From Asterias rubens (Eukaryota; Echinodermata; Asteroidea; Forcipulatida; Asteriidae), in contig NC_047076.1 in the NCBI RefSeq assembly GCF_902459465.1, positions 1,997,488-2,061,487 of the forward strand: a stretch of 64,000 bases of DNA, given 5' to 3'. This document shows, piece after piece, positions 37,301 through 47,662 of the stretch (position 1 is the stretch's first letter; the number at the start of each line of letters is the position of its first letter). The position numbers and the translations under genes were made by a program. The notes below the pieces were generated by a model. The model was given only the letters and a program-made list of their open reading frames with translations. It did not search any database and had not been told where the DNA came from.

Positions 37301-40300
37301 CTTGGTAGTATAATGTGTAACAAGACAGTTCTCTAAGAACAAACTCTACATGCGAAGTAGATACACACATGGTGTTACCGCAAACTAAAAATAAGTTGAT
37401 AAAAAACAATTGCAATAATTTTGTTAAAAACTTTAACCAGACTTTGACTGTTAGTGTTTTTAAAGTATGCAAATGGTGCGCCTAAATGTATCTACTCTTT
37501 CAAGGAATTTCTTTTTGATATTTTGTGCAGAATCCGGGGTTGAAGTAGCGACTGAAATGGACGCTTCGTTTAATCGTCGATACATCAAGACTAAATTGGA
37601 GCATGGTCTGGCGAGGATCTGGCAGGTATGTCTTTTTGGAGGATCAGATCGAGGTGTAATAATAATGTTTTTATAAGAACTGGATATTGTTATGATTATT
37701 ATATGTTGAAGCTTGCCTACTCATCCGTGATCAGATGATCTTCCTTGACCTTAGTGTTTAACATTTGACTTCTTGCAGGATGTGCAGCAGAAGGTCAAGA
37801 CATTCCTCCTAGGGACCGATCTTTCAAATTTCAAATATGATGATTTTATTCACGTCTTGGACCTTGTAAACCGGTGAGTGATTTTCAATTTGACTACTTT
37901 GATTAAAGAAAAAAAAATTAACTATAAATTTTCATCATTTTTGTTATCGATGTGTTTTTAATGATTTAAAGGCAGGGTAAACTCTTGGCAATTGTCAAAG
38001 ACCAGTACCCTCACTTTCTCCAGAAGACGATCAGAGCATACTGATCAAAACGTCGAGTTGAAACCAACGGTTCTTTTCAGAACCACCCCAACTCATTAAG
38101 AGAATCCCAACTCATTTTGTGGTGTTACCGCAAACCTTTCCCTATCGTATTTCCACCATACAAAGTTTCAAATCCTACTTGCCCTCACTTGGTTAGCCAA
38201 CATAAGCATAAAATAACAAACCTGTTTTTATGGCCACTAGTCTTTAGAGTAATTGCCAAAGATGTAACTTCCCTTTAAATGATTGATCTTTTCCTGTCTT
38301 AGATTGATTCGTGTCGGTGAGGAGTTTTGCGGAAGTAAATCAGAGAGTCTTCATGATTCACTCCGGCAGCAGAGTCTCAACTACTTCAAGAATTATCACA
38401 GGTACACAAGCAAATCTTTCTAGAATGTTTGTTTTATAACCGCAGAAGTTGAAGACTGATATTCTTCTTGAAGTTGAATATACTGCTGAAAACGTAGACC
38501 ACGTGCCCTGTATTTACAACTAAACCACCCCAAGCAGAGGTCCACAGAGGTGGAAGACTTGGAAAGAAACTACTGAGCCAGTCTGATCCACCTTTATGGA
38601 ACAAAATAGTTTGGGAGTATTGAACCTTGTACGTTCAGGGCCCAACTTCATGGCTCTGCTTATCGCCAAATTCTGTACTTGCGATCACAAGCAAGAAATA
38701 CCCTTCTAACCTGTGAAATTCACTTGATGTAAGTGTGGATTCCCTGCTTTCATAAGCATAGGTTATTTGCCTTTGATAAGCAGAACCATGAGATTGTTTT
38801 TTTTCTATTAAGCAAATTTCTTTGCTGAACAAAAAATGAGTGGGGGAATCGGTTACAAAAATGTAACGTTTATAGAGTTTTGGCTGCTAATTAGTTTCTG
38901 TAGTTTTTTCTGTGATTAGCAAGTTTTATGCTTTTACAGGCTCTATGAAATTGGGCCAAGATGATTAACAAAGAAAGTGATGAGAACTGCTTCTTTTTTA
39001 ATCATCTCAGATCTCGTCTGGATGAGCTTCAGATGTTCCTAGAGAACGAAGGATGGGAGCTCTGTCCGGTCAAAGCCAACTTCACCATCACCAACCTCCA
39101 TGAGTTCCGGTTCATCCGTCTGACCGGTCTGACCCAGAGCGGGGATTCAGCCAACCAGTCCAGTCCCTCCATCAGTATTGGAGGGAAGGGTGGCTACTTC
39201 AGTCGGTTCTGGGATGAGGGAAGTCCGTTTGATCGGAGGATGGACGAAGATGAGAATGAAGACGTTATTGGAACCAATGGAGTAAGTTGATTAATCTGAC
39301 TATCCTGTTGTAGTAAGTCGGCACGGCACATGCTTAAAGCCATTAGACACTTTCGTTAAACAGTATTGTCCAAGTCCCACACTTTGTGTATCACAACTTA
39401 TATATAAAATAACAAACCTGTGAAAATTTAGGCTCAATCGGTCATCGGAGTCGGGAGAAAGTAACGGGAAAACCCACTCTTGTTTCCGCACGTTTTGCCG
39501 TGTCATGACATGTGTTTAAAATAAATCCGTAACGAGATCGAGAATTGATATTGTTTTAATGTTTTCTCAAAAAGTAAAGCATTTCATGGAATAATATTTC
39601 AAGAGAAGTCTTTCACCATTACCTTCTGTAAACCCTGTAAGTTATTTGTAAATCTGTGAACTTTTTTTCTTTTCTGTACCGAAAGTGTATAATGGCTTTA
39701 AAGTATTTGTTCCAAAGCAACAATATGAGAAACAAAATCTGAGAAATGTTTCATGCTGAAACGTTTCTTGGATAGAAATGTTTTTGAATCCCTCTCTCTA
39801 AAACCACATTTATTTGAAAGGAATTGTTTTTTTCAAAATGTTATTTGTTATCAATAGCTGCAGTGATTCTTACAAAGTAATTTTTGATGTTCTTTAATTT
39901 TTTGAGTAAATACCAAAGGTATACCCTCCCTTAAAGCTGTAAATCAATAGGAGACTTTCTGGGACGATAGGTGGCAGCAGACTTACCAAGTAAAGCCATT
40001 GTTCTCATAATTATGCGCACATTCAGAACTATGTAAACAATGGAAATTGACCCGGTTGACTGCTGCCACCTTGCGTTGGAAAGTCTCGCATTGCAGTCAG
40101 TTGATGTAGTTGTAACTTGCCTTGCCTTGCCTTAATTCCTGTTAAAATCATGCCGGGGGCACTACGTAGATTGGATTTTTTTGTTTTGGTCCCTACCTGA
40201 TTGCATGGGTTTTCCTGGAATATTTTGTAGGGGTTTTCCTTCCACATCTTAAACTGAAACCTCCTTCCTTGTCTTTTCTCCATTGGGTCCTTGGCTTGTA

Positions 40301-43300
40301 CAGTTCCTGGCTTCACAACTAGAATTAATAAATGACACAAATGAAATGAAATGAATTGAATAGAGTTTGAGACAGATCTACAATAATTTACTTCGTTCCT
40401 GTAGGTTGACGATGTTGACGATACTTCCCTTGGCAATGAGGAATCAGACGACAGTGACGTTCCTGATGAACTCAAACAAGACTTCATTGATGAACTCACT
40501 CAAGGAAAACTCACAAAAAGGTACTTGGTCTACTCTGAGATTTAACACCCTCTCATCAACACCCCCCCACAACCTCTCATCTACCCCCTTTCCCCTTCCC
40601 TCTTACCACACCCCCTTCACTCCCTCAGTTACACCCTCTCATATACACCCTTACCACTCTTCCTCTAACCACACCCCCTTCACTCCCTCAGTTACACCCT
40701 CTCATATACCCCCTTACCACTCTTCCTCTTACCACACCCCCTTCACTCCCTCAGTTACACCCTCTCATATACCCCCTTACCACTCTTCCTCTAACCACAC
40801 CCCCTTCACTCCCTCAGTTACACCCTCTCATATACCCCCTTACCACTCTTCCTCTAACCACACCCCCTTCACTCCCTCAGTTACACCCTCTCATATACCC
40901 CCTTACCACTCTTCCTCTAACCACACCCCCTTCACTCCCTCAGTTACACCCTCTCATATACCCCCCTTACCACTCTTCCTCTCCCCTTTAGCACCCCCTC
41001 CCCCATTTATAGTTTAATTATATTCGTAAATTTTAATCATAAAAAAACCTTTAATTTTAATCATAAAAAACCTTTTAAACCCATCACACTGCCCCTTCCT
41101 CAACCCCCCCCCCCCCCCCCCTTTCTCTACACGTCCACCTTCTTCTATCAACGTCCACCCTCTCCTATCAAGATCTTACTATTTTTTATTATTTTTCTTC
41201 CCTTCGTGCCGAGTATGTACAATGTCTAGATCTTATATAACTAGTCGTCACACTCATTCTATGGACACTAAGAACAGTGATACTCTTTCTCTCAACGGTA
41301 TGTGTTTTATATACAGCGAGGTATATATAGGGCAGTTAGACTTTAGGTCTTTCTTATAAAAAATACTTGGTCTACTCTGAGATTTAAAACCGTGAATTCC
41401 ATTTCAAATGTGGTAACCCTTTACTTTTACTCATCACCCTCTTCCTTACCGACTTTCATTGACCAAGCTACATACAAAAGGCACTCAAGCCTGAGCACAG
41501 AGGCCATTTGTAAGAAAGCTGTGGTTTTGTCTCCAATGGTTTTCATACTGCTCACTTAAAAATGTTGGTTTACTTCTTCTTTTTCAGTTCAAGGAAGCGA
41601 CGTTCCCAATCCTCCAAGGGTCCTGTGCCGGTTCTTGCCAATACTACCCTCAATGTGCTACGTCTCTTTGGTATGGACATTTTCTGTTCAATCTCCGTTA
41701 ACATTGTGGATAGGATTTTCCGGGATGCTTGTCAACGACAGACTTACTGTTTGAAATTACTGTTTTGGAAATGTGCTTATACTTTTAACTGTGGACACAA
41801 TGGATAATTACCTTGACTCAGTTGGATTTGAAACTTTGCATGGTGGAAATACGATACAGAAAGATTTGCGGTAACACCATGTAATGACGATCTCTTAATG
41901 AGTTGGGGTGGTTCTGAAAAGAACCGTTGGTTTTAATCAACGTTTCGATCAGTATGCTCTGATTGTCTTCTGGAGAAAGCGCTTACACCGCAAACCTTTC
42001 TATACCTTGACTCAATTTCACAATCGATTCATCTTATAGGGAAGGTTATATATCTTGTAATCACTCTTAAAATTAATGGCTGTAAAAACTTTTGGTTAGA
42101 ACCCTACAGCAGTGTTTGATAGTATGAAGTATTTTGAGAAACATTTCACTGTGAAGTAACGCGGTTATGTAAAAAGATACCAGTTTTTAGGCCTCAAAAT
42201 TTGAATCTGAGAAGCGTTACGACCTCTCTCAGATTGTTTATTCCTATTATGTCATGAACAAATCCAATATCGTACCATCTTGCTTTAATTTCTTACTTTT
42301 GGTTTGCATTACAGGAAAGTACATGCAGATGATGGCTGTATTGAAGCCCATTGCGTTTGATGTCGTCTTGTGCATGTCTCAACTCTTTGACTACTATCTA
42401 TTCTCAGTTTACACCTTCTTCGCTACAGACATGGTAAGTTTAAAGACTAAGATGAGCTCACTCAAAACTTACTCTTCACTTTGATATCTAAAATTTTACA
42501 CTTTTGTCTGTTTCTCCAATTAGCTTCACTTTTGTCTTTGTCTGCATTAAGACACTTCATATTTGCATAATTGCTTCATTTCATAGATAGCTTGTTAAGT
42601 AATTCTTCTTCAATTGTCTCTAAGCAGTATCCTATATGAAAGTTGTAATAGGAGGTGACTTATTCATTTAGCTTCTATATTTGGTTTGCGGTAACACCAT
42701 GTGTGTATCTACTTGCCAGGTAGAGTTGTTCTTAGGGGAACTGTCTTGCTTTATTCTACTGCCGTGGAGTAGACAGTTCCCCTAAGAACAACTCTACCTG
42801 GCAAGTAGATACACACATGGTGTTACCGCAAACCAAATATACATTGATACCTCACCATGCAATGCCTCAAATCCTATATACATTTAGCTTGTACTTAAGA
42901 CATGTGTGCTGAAATGGCAAAGGTCGTGGGTTCGAATCCCTCCTGTGGATTTTTTTCTCCACAGGACTTGGGGGTGGGGGGGGGAACACTGAGTATAGGC
43001 CTTACAGGGCTTAACACACATCAGTGAAGACCAAATATTATTCTTTATCCCGATACAAATATCTATTACAATTTACTTTTGGCCTCTTGTTTTGAAATTG
43101 CAGAATGATTCGTTTGGGTTGAGTTTAAGTAACAAGATCCGCACCACCCTGAAGAGAATCAGTGATAATATGATCCAGCAGGAACCACCACCAGGCATGC
43201 TACCAAACCCCATGGAAAACAGGGTGAGTTTGCCCCCCCCCCCCCCCACAACAACTTACTTGGTAACGTGAAGCAGAGACCTGTTTATAGTACAAATTAT

Positions 43301-46300
43301 TGTGAGAAATGGCTCTCTAAATGGCTCTCTTGTAGCGAAATGTTTTTGAAAAGAGGTAATTTCTCACTAAAATATTTTAATCTTAGTTAAGACATTTAGC
43401 CTTGTAGCCTTTCTCATGCATCTGAAAAACACACAAGTTTATGCAACAAGGGTGTTTTTTCTTTCATTAATCTCTTGCAACTTCAATGACCAATTGAGTC
43501 AAAATTTTCACAGATTTCTTAGTTTATGCATATGTTGGGATACATGTGAGAATACCGGTCTTTGACAATTATCAATGGTGTCCAGTGCCTTTAAGAAGGG
43601 TAACCTCTGGGGTCTCCAGATCAAACTGACGATGTTGTGATTTTGTTTGTGAATGTAGCAGGAGAGGATCGGTTTCCCTCATGTTTCACCGATCGTTGAG
43701 TTGACTGGGATCGAGCAGCTTCATGGTCTAGCTGAGAGGATCGTTGGCACGGAATCATTGTAAGGAACCAATCTAATTAATTTACCGTCAACCTCCTCCC
43801 TAAACCCACCCCTCCTGCCTCTAACCACACCCTCTGGCCCTTACATACCTGCACACACCCAACCTTAAAGCTTTCCTCATGTTTCATCGATCGTTGAGTT
43901 GTCTGGGATCGAGCAGCTTCATGGTCTAGCTGAGAGGATCGTTGGCACAGAATCATTGTAAGGAACCAATCTGAGAAAGTTCCCTTTAACCTCCTCCCTA
44001 CCCCCAACCCTCCTGCCACTTACCCCCACCCTCTGGCCCTTACCCCCACCCTCTAGCCCTTACAGCTCCCTACATGTAGTACCCCACTCCACTGGCTCAC
44101 CACTTTAAGAAAAATGATGTTGAAAACAACTTTAACACATTACAGAAATTTATTTAATTTTTTGCTTTCTTCTTGTGACAGAGTTTTCCTAGCGGAGCAA
44201 TTTCAGCTTCTTCAGCCTCATCTTGAGTCGGTGATTCCTGCCTCCAAGAAACCATTCCTTCAACAGTTCTACTCTCAGGTAAATCATATCATAATTGTCA
44301 GGTTTTGTTTGTGAAGAAAAAAAAGTTCACCCCTAAAAATAATTTTTTTCCGAGTTCCCTTGATGGGAAGATCATCTAAACAAACAAACAAACAAACAAA
44401 ATAACTTCCCTTTTTAAACTATCTTACTTGTTTCAGAACATGGCTTTGGCTGCTGCTGTCACCAAAGCCATTGCCGAACACCCTTAATGTGGATACAACT
44501 TTTTAAAGACTTTTTACATTTCATTTCTCAAACCCACAGACTGTGAGCGTAGCCAGTGAGCTGAGACGACCCGTCTACCGAGGTGTGGCATCAAGATGCA
44601 TCTTGTTCGAGCGGATGCTTCAACTTATGGCCACGGTCAAGTGGGATATTAAAGACATCATGTCACAACACAGCACATATGTGGACGTCCTCCTTCAGGT
44701 AACCTTTGAACTCTGACCTTCCCTTCTCCCTTACCCTCCCCAGCCCCTCAGAAAAAAACCTTGCCTTCAAAGTCCAATTAAAAGCCACCGATAATTATTT
44801 ACAGTTCCATTGGGAAACCAGTGTTGCATCTTATTTTCTAACCCCTGAAAAAAGATATTGAAAAAATAGGGCTAGAAAGCTCAGTTGGTAGAGCAGGCAC
44901 GTTAATCCGGAGGTCTAAGGTTCAACTCCAACTCTAGTAAATTGTTCTTTGCTCAACCCAAACCCATTTTCTACAATAGCGAGGTTTCAGATTGATCATT
45001 AGATTTAACCTATTATTATACTCCAAGATACGGGGAAGCAATTATGGTCAAATCACACTTTCTTTTTCCCTGCAGGATTTTATGATATTCAATACAAGAC
45101 TGGATGAAGTCGGCAGGTGAGTTTCTCACAAATTCAATTGAGGGATAACTCATTAAGTTGATCAAAGCAAGTTGTTTATTTAATAAATGGACCTTGTCCA
45201 TCGATGTCATCCAGCCGCCATCTTAGAGGTAAAAATATGATGAAACCATGGAAAATGCATCTCTCTGAAGTGCGGTGCATAGGATGGGCCAAAGAGTTAC
45301 CTGAGGGCAACATAGCGTAGTGATTAAGTAGGTTTTGAAACTGTGCATGGTGGGAGCTTGATAAGAAGAGGTTTTAGTAATGTTGGTTCTAAAAAGAACC
45401 GATGGTTGACAACTCACTGTCTCAATTCAGATTGCTCTGATCATCTCCAGGAGCATACTAGACTCGGTTGCTGGATGCTGCTTGCAGTGATCCACTCTTT
45501 CTATTTTATGTTGTTGTATCTTTTTGTGAACCAAAATTTTGAAAAAAGAATCAAATTAATTTTTCCTTCTTTCTTATTAAGGCGAGTATCCATTCCAAGT
45601 CCAGTCTACAACATCTTATGGGGTCATCTTGTACGGCTAGCTAACCGCACATACGTTGAAGGGTAAGCAAAGAGGACAAACTTATTTTTGGCACTGGGTT
45701 TACGCGACGGCTAGAGAGGCCATGACCTCTGTAGCCCTGGTGTTGGCCTTGGTGCCCCTATAAAAGATTTTCCATTTGAAGTAAACCTTTGCAAAATGAA
45801 AATGGCCTTGCCCTCTCAAAGATGAAATTTTATGCAATAAAATTATAATAATTCCATTTTGGCTTTTACAGAAGTTCATCACTAAAGGCCGTCTAAGAAA
45901 TATAAATTTCTGTTATAAGAAATGCTTTTGAATAATAAAATGAATGATATGTTAGAAAACAATTTATGAAAAGAATGTCTTTCTTTACTTGCAGGTTTGC
46001 CAGCGCTAAGAAGTGTAGCAATGAAGGAAGGGCGTTGATGCAGCTGGACTTCCAACAGTTTCTACTCAAGCTGGACAAGCTTACTGATGTCAGGTGAGTA
46101 GACAGTCAAATGAGCAAATCAACCAAGGCTCGAATTTGAGAAAAACTCAAGATCGCCAGACTTGTCTGGATGTAAGTTTTCTGGCTCGATGCCAAAATCA
46201 CTGGTCTAGGTCCTGCGATCCAGTGTTAAAGGATTCGGGTACTTTTTCAAAATGTCCACAGATTTACATTAAACTTCAGGGTTTGAAGATAATGATAGTG

Positions 46301-47662
46301 GAAAGCTTCCCTTTGAATATTACTAACTAACGTGTAGTTTTTGAGAAATGAGAAAAACAAGTCACAAAATTATTTTGGACTCATGAGACCAAAATGATTT
46401 TAGCATGTAAAATCCCCTTAACCAGTTATGATATTATACCAAAACCATAGCATAACTGGTTAATACGTTTTTACATGAGACGAAAATTATTACTTTTACT
46501 CATTTCTCAAAAACTACAGCACCTCAGTAAGTAAAATTTCAAGGGAAGCTTTCTACTATCATAATCTTCAAACTGTGTAAGTTTAATGTAAATCTGTGGA
46601 CATTTTGTTTTTTGTTAGGAAAAAAGTACATACCCTTTAATTTCGAGCCCTGTCATTGGATTTAATAACCTTTAATTGATGACCAGTCGGGCGCGACACT
46701 TTGTTCCTGTTTGGGCAAGGTTGTGAACCATCGCAAAATACTTGATTATATTCAGTCAGTCAGTCAGTCAGTTGGGCGAGAGGATGTCTTTAGCCGACGC
46801 CTTCTCGGGAAACTCTGATGGTCGTCTTCCACGCATCCCGGTCCAGCATCAGCGTCCTAAGCTCAGTTGTTTCCTGTTGTGTTGCGTCCTTCTTCAGCTG
46901 ATCTACGAATGTAATTATATTCCTTAGAATCAATGAATGATTTTGTACTGTATTTTTGTGTTTTACAGACCAATTCCAGACAAGGAGTTTGTTGAGACGT
47001 ACGTGAAGGCATACTACTTATCAGAGTCAGACATGGAGCAGTGGATTAAAGATCATAGGGTACGTTGGATATTCCCCCCCCCCCCACACAAGCTTGTGTA
47101 GGCCCTCAACCGTGGACTTCTTATTGTCCCTCTTTTGTTTATACTCTAATAAATACCCAAATAAATAGTCTGTTGGGGTGTTATAAAACAAATATTGACT
47201 GATTTTACTCGTGCTATGGTTGAAACTCTGACTCCCTCAGTGATCCCTGGACTGTACCATTTTCCCTCAACTGCGACCTCGGGAAAATAGAACTCTTCGA
47301 GGATCACCTAGGGAGTCGTAGTTTTAACCATAGCACTCAAAGCAGTCAATATTTGTATACTAGTGTTGGTGGTTACCCTAGTACATACAGGATGCTTTTT
47401 CTCTAGTAGCTAGAAGCCAGCATACCAATCTTAAAATTATGATAGCTTTGACCCTTCACTGAGGGAGTTATGGGAAGGGGAAACAGACAAAAAGATAAAC
47501 CATCAGTCACAAAATTATTGATTTCTTGATTTGTTTCTCTTCTTGTAGGAGTATTCAGCCAAGCAGTTATTGAGTCTCGTCAACTGCGCCATAAGCTCCA
47601 AGAAAGCCCGGCAGCGACTGACGGGCATCGTTGAAGAATTGGAGCGCACTCGTGGAAGGTGA
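28394..47662 (+). CDS. VPS50: VPS50/syndetin (CCDC132), EARP complex subunit
   Basis: Twenty-nine coding exons: 28394-28435, 29592-29672, 29995-30039, 30223-30369, 30676-30729, 30848-30918, 31440-31557, 31937-31972, 33474-33556, 34184-34226, 34432-34530, 35797-35937, 36680-36821, 37531-37625, 37779-37873, 38303-38401, 39011-39281, 40405-40520, 41588-41670, 42315-42433, 43104-43223, 43659-43759, 44182-44278, 44540-44698, 45076-45116, 45582-45662, 45995-46093, 46969-47059, 47549-47662. They join in phase to 960 residues; human is 964. Landmarks: KFKTLITRQ start, [12 protein letters not shown] and ICTNGRR (about 125-147), [35 protein letters not shown], then the C-terminal domain ([15 protein letters not shown] to [16 protein letters not shown]). 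Syndetin replaces VPS54 in the EARP tether (with VPS51-53) and acts in recycling from endosomes. An alternative start at 28403 would remove three residues. Confidence 0.95.
29100..29204. mobile_element. Small foldback element with telomere-like core
   Basis: Arms GGAGTAACTATAGAATACAG and CTGTATTCTATAATTGCTCC are inverted with a mismatch or two. The loop contains several CCCTAA-type units, including CCTAACCCTAACCC. In VPS50 intron 1. Confidence 0.65.
29243..29492. mobile_element. Family C foldback element
   Basis: GGGCCCAATTTCATGGCTCT at the left and the matching AGCCATGAAATTGGGCCC at the right; interior rich in GCGCTTACG/CGTAAGCGC. In VPS50 intron 1, just upstream of exon 2. Confidence 0.8.
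31700..31972 (+). repeat. ~124-bp tandem duplication spanning the acceptor of VPS50 exon 8
   Basis: TGAG-ATTTGTACAAAATATTTT starts at about 31707 and again at 31831, followed each time by CCTCAAAAGTCCAATCGCTG and CCTTCATCAATATTT, then CTCCAAACAC-CAACAAACAGACA in the first copy and CTCCAAACAG-CAACAAACAGACA in the second. The first copy has lost the AG at the acceptor. Only the second acceptor (exon start 31937) is usable. Confidence 0.8.
32061..32436 (+). mobile_element. TTAA-flanked MITE, family A, in VPS50 intron 8
   Basis: TTAA then AGGCAGCGGACACTATTGG at the left, CAACAGTGTCCACTGGC then TTTAA at the right. Interior matches 4507-4893 by eye. Confidence 0.85.
33690..34090 (+). mobile_element. 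Degenerate non-LTR retrotransposon (reverse transcriptase C-terminal part)
   Basis: Conceptual translation across frameshifts gives [39 protein letters not shown] and a DRE-W type end. This order matches the conserved region downstream of the LINE reverse transcriptase (YG-E-WTL, LD-CYTR-L, R-L-F-GH). Several stops and frameshifts show it is dead. Lies in VPS50 intron 9. Confidence 0.75.
34645..34805 (-). mobile_element. tRNA-derived SINE, family 1 (reverse)
   Basis: Reverse complement of the 12629 element: GGATAAAGAATATTAATTTT, ACCCATACACCGATGTGTAT, ACTCAGTACTTTCCCGAG and GGGATTCGAACC (B-box complement). In VPS50 intron 11. Directly after it a 26-bp segment (ACACGTAGTCATGGTAAG...) is repeated twice. 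Confidence 0.75.
35084..35465 (+). repeat. 82-bp minisatellite, about 5 copies, in VPS50 intron 11
   Basis: Unit: GGCTCCTAGTGGATGACCCC, CATGCCTACATCCTTAATGA, CTGTGAAGGTCCGGTAACCC, TGTTTCAGCCCCAGGAGTAG and GT. Middle copies are nearly identical; the first and last carry GGGGGTAACCC instead of GGTCCGGTAACCC. Confidence 0.85.
35640..35745 (+). pseudogene. Decayed duplicate of VPS50 exon 12 start and exon 11 end
   Basis: AATCAG is followed by ACAGCCATGGATCAACTTCA, which matches the start of exon 12 (TAMDQLH) including its acceptor, and runs into a stop after TAMDQLHV. Next comes GAAGTCCAAACAGCTTACAC, the end of exon 11, then intron-11-like sequence. It lies 50-150 bp upstream of the true exon 12. 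It cannot be spliced in without a stop. Confidence 0.8.
37222..37386. mobile_element. Family D foldback element
   Basis: CCGCCCGGGTAGTAGTGAAA, GTTCTTTTCAGAACTGAG, TCTAAGAACAAACTCTACAT and GGTGTTACCGCAAAC. Lies in VPS50 intron 13. Close to the copy at 20428-20588. Confidence 0.65.
38018..38137 (+). mobile_element. Family D foldback fragment
   Basis: CCAGAAGACGATCAGAGCAT, GAAACCAACGGTTCTTTTCA and GGTGTTACCGCAAACC. Lies in VPS50 intron 15. Confidence 0.6.
38638..38957. mobile_element. Family C foldback element
   Basis: GGGCCCAACTTCATGGCTCT start and GCTCTATGAAATTGGGCC end, with several TTTATGC/GCATAA-type internal repeats. In VPS50 intron 16, ending about 50 bp before exon 17. Confidence 0.7.
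39334..39701 (-). mobile_element. TTAA-flanked MITE, family F (reverse)
   Basis: TTAAAGCCATTAGACACTTT at the left, CCGAAAGTGTATAATGGC-TTTAA at the right. Interior is the reverse complement of 10095-10468 and appears very similar. In VPS50 intron 17. Confidence 0.8.
39948..40093 (-). mobile_element. Foldback MITE-like element, family E (reverse)
   Basis: GGAGACTTTCTGGGACGATA at the left and TTGCGTTGGAAAGTCTC at the right; reverse complement of 840-983. In VPS50 intron 17. Confidence 0.7.
40546..40990 (+). repeat. 63-bp pyrimidine-rich minisatellite in VPS50 intron 18
   Basis: Unit ACACCCTCTCATATACCCCC, TTACCACTCTTCCTCTAACC, ACACCCCCTTCACTCCCTCA and GTT, about six copies. It starts 25 bases after the exon 18 donor. 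The period is a multiple of three, so one frame stays open for over 200 codons ([20 protein letters not shown]), but that frame differs from exon 18 and is not coding. Confidence 0.9.
41857..42003 (-). mobile_element. Family D foldback element
   Basis: AGATTTGCGGTAACACCATG start and CACCGCAAACCTTTC end, with AAAAGAACCGTTGGTTTTAA and TTTCGATCAGTATGCTCTGA between. In VPS50 intron 19. Confidence 0.65.
42676..42841. repeat. 70-bp perfect inverted repeat (family D palindrome)
   Basis: The left arm 42676-42745 is exactly complementary to the right arm 42772-42841, with a 26-base loop. Arms start TATATTTGGTTTGCGGTAAC. In VPS50 intron 20. Transcription would give a long, fully paired hairpin. Confidence 0.92.
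42910..43060 (+). mobile_element. tRNA-derived SINE, family 1 (truncated head)
   Basis: GTCGTGGGTTCGAATCCCTC (B-box), a body with CTCCACAGGACTTGGG, ACACTGAGTATAGG and ACACACATCAGTG, and a TTCTTTATCCC end. In VPS50 intron 20, about 40 bp upstream of exon 21. Confidence 0.65.
43250..43594 (+). mobile_element. MITE family A-related copy in VPS50 intron 21
   Basis: TACTTGGTAACGTGAAGCAG near the left, ATTGTGAGAAATGG, TCTTTGACAATTATCAATGG and GTGTCCAGTGCC-TTTAA at the right. The left terminus is lost. Confidence 0.6.
43664..44060 (+). repeat. 198-bp tandem duplication carrying VPS50 exon 22
   Basis: The 3' part of exon 22, its donor and about 110 bp of the following intron are repeated with an offset of 198 bp (GAATCATT-GTAAGG at 43752 and at 43950). 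The second intronic stretch keeps AACCTCCTCCCTA and CACCCTCTGGCCCTTAC. Confidence 0.9.
43871..43957 (+). CDS. VPS50: Second, in-frame copy of VPS50 exon 22 (candidate cassette exon)
   Basis: 87 bases between an AACCTTAAAG acceptor and a TCATT-GTAAGG donor. Read after exon 22 (phase 2) it is open for 29 codons: [21 protein letters not shown], then ERIVGTES. It differs from the exon 22 protein at only a couple of residues. Because 87 is a multiple of three and the phases match on both sides, inclusion would add 29 residues (989 total) without changing the frame. Used instead of exon 22 it would be out of frame. Whether it is spliced in is unknown; the acceptor has a poor pyrimidine tract. Confidence 0.5.
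44437..44487 (+). other. Candidate stop-containing alternative exon of VPS50
   Basis: A good acceptor (ACTTGTTTCAG) is followed in the exon 23 frame by [16 protein letters not shown] and TAA. The stretch looks protein-like, but I do not recognise it in human syndetin. Use of it after exon 23 would truncate the protein about 170 residues early, as an alternative terminal exon or a poison exon. No matching donor or polyadenylation signal is obvious. Confidence 0.35.
44863..44975 (+). mobile_element. tRNA-derived SINE, family 2
   Basis: AGGGCTAGAAAGCTCAGTTG, GTAGAGCAGGCACGTTAATC and GGTTCAACTCC B-box (one mismatch), then a short body. In VPS50 intron 24. Confidence 0.7.
46226..46640. mobile_element. 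TTAA-flanked MITE, family G, in VPS50 intron 27
   Basis: TTAAAGGATTCGGGTACTTT at the left, AAAAAAGTACATACCC-TTTAA at the right. The interior is a long imperfect palindrome centred near 46436 (CTTAACCAGTTATG / CATAACTGGTTAA). Confidence 0.8.
46790..46925 (-). mobile_element. Non-LTR retrotransposon 3' end fragment
   Basis: On the - strand an open frame reads [34 protein letters not shown] and stop. This is the usual extreme C-terminus of LINE reverse transcriptase proteins in marine invertebrates. Beyond the stop lies a CAGT tetranucleotide run (46753-46770), a common 3' tail of such elements. In VPS50 intron 27. Confidence 0.75.

Noticed and set aside
40367..41017. 216-codon Pro/Ser/Thr-rich open frame
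   Set aside because: It is the 63-bp pyrimidine minisatellite read in a frame different from the overlapping VPS50 exon 18.
43871..43957. Mutually exclusive exon 22 alternative
   Set aside because: Joined directly to exon 21 (phase 0) the second copy is out of frame and reaches a stop; only inclusion after exon 22 fits.
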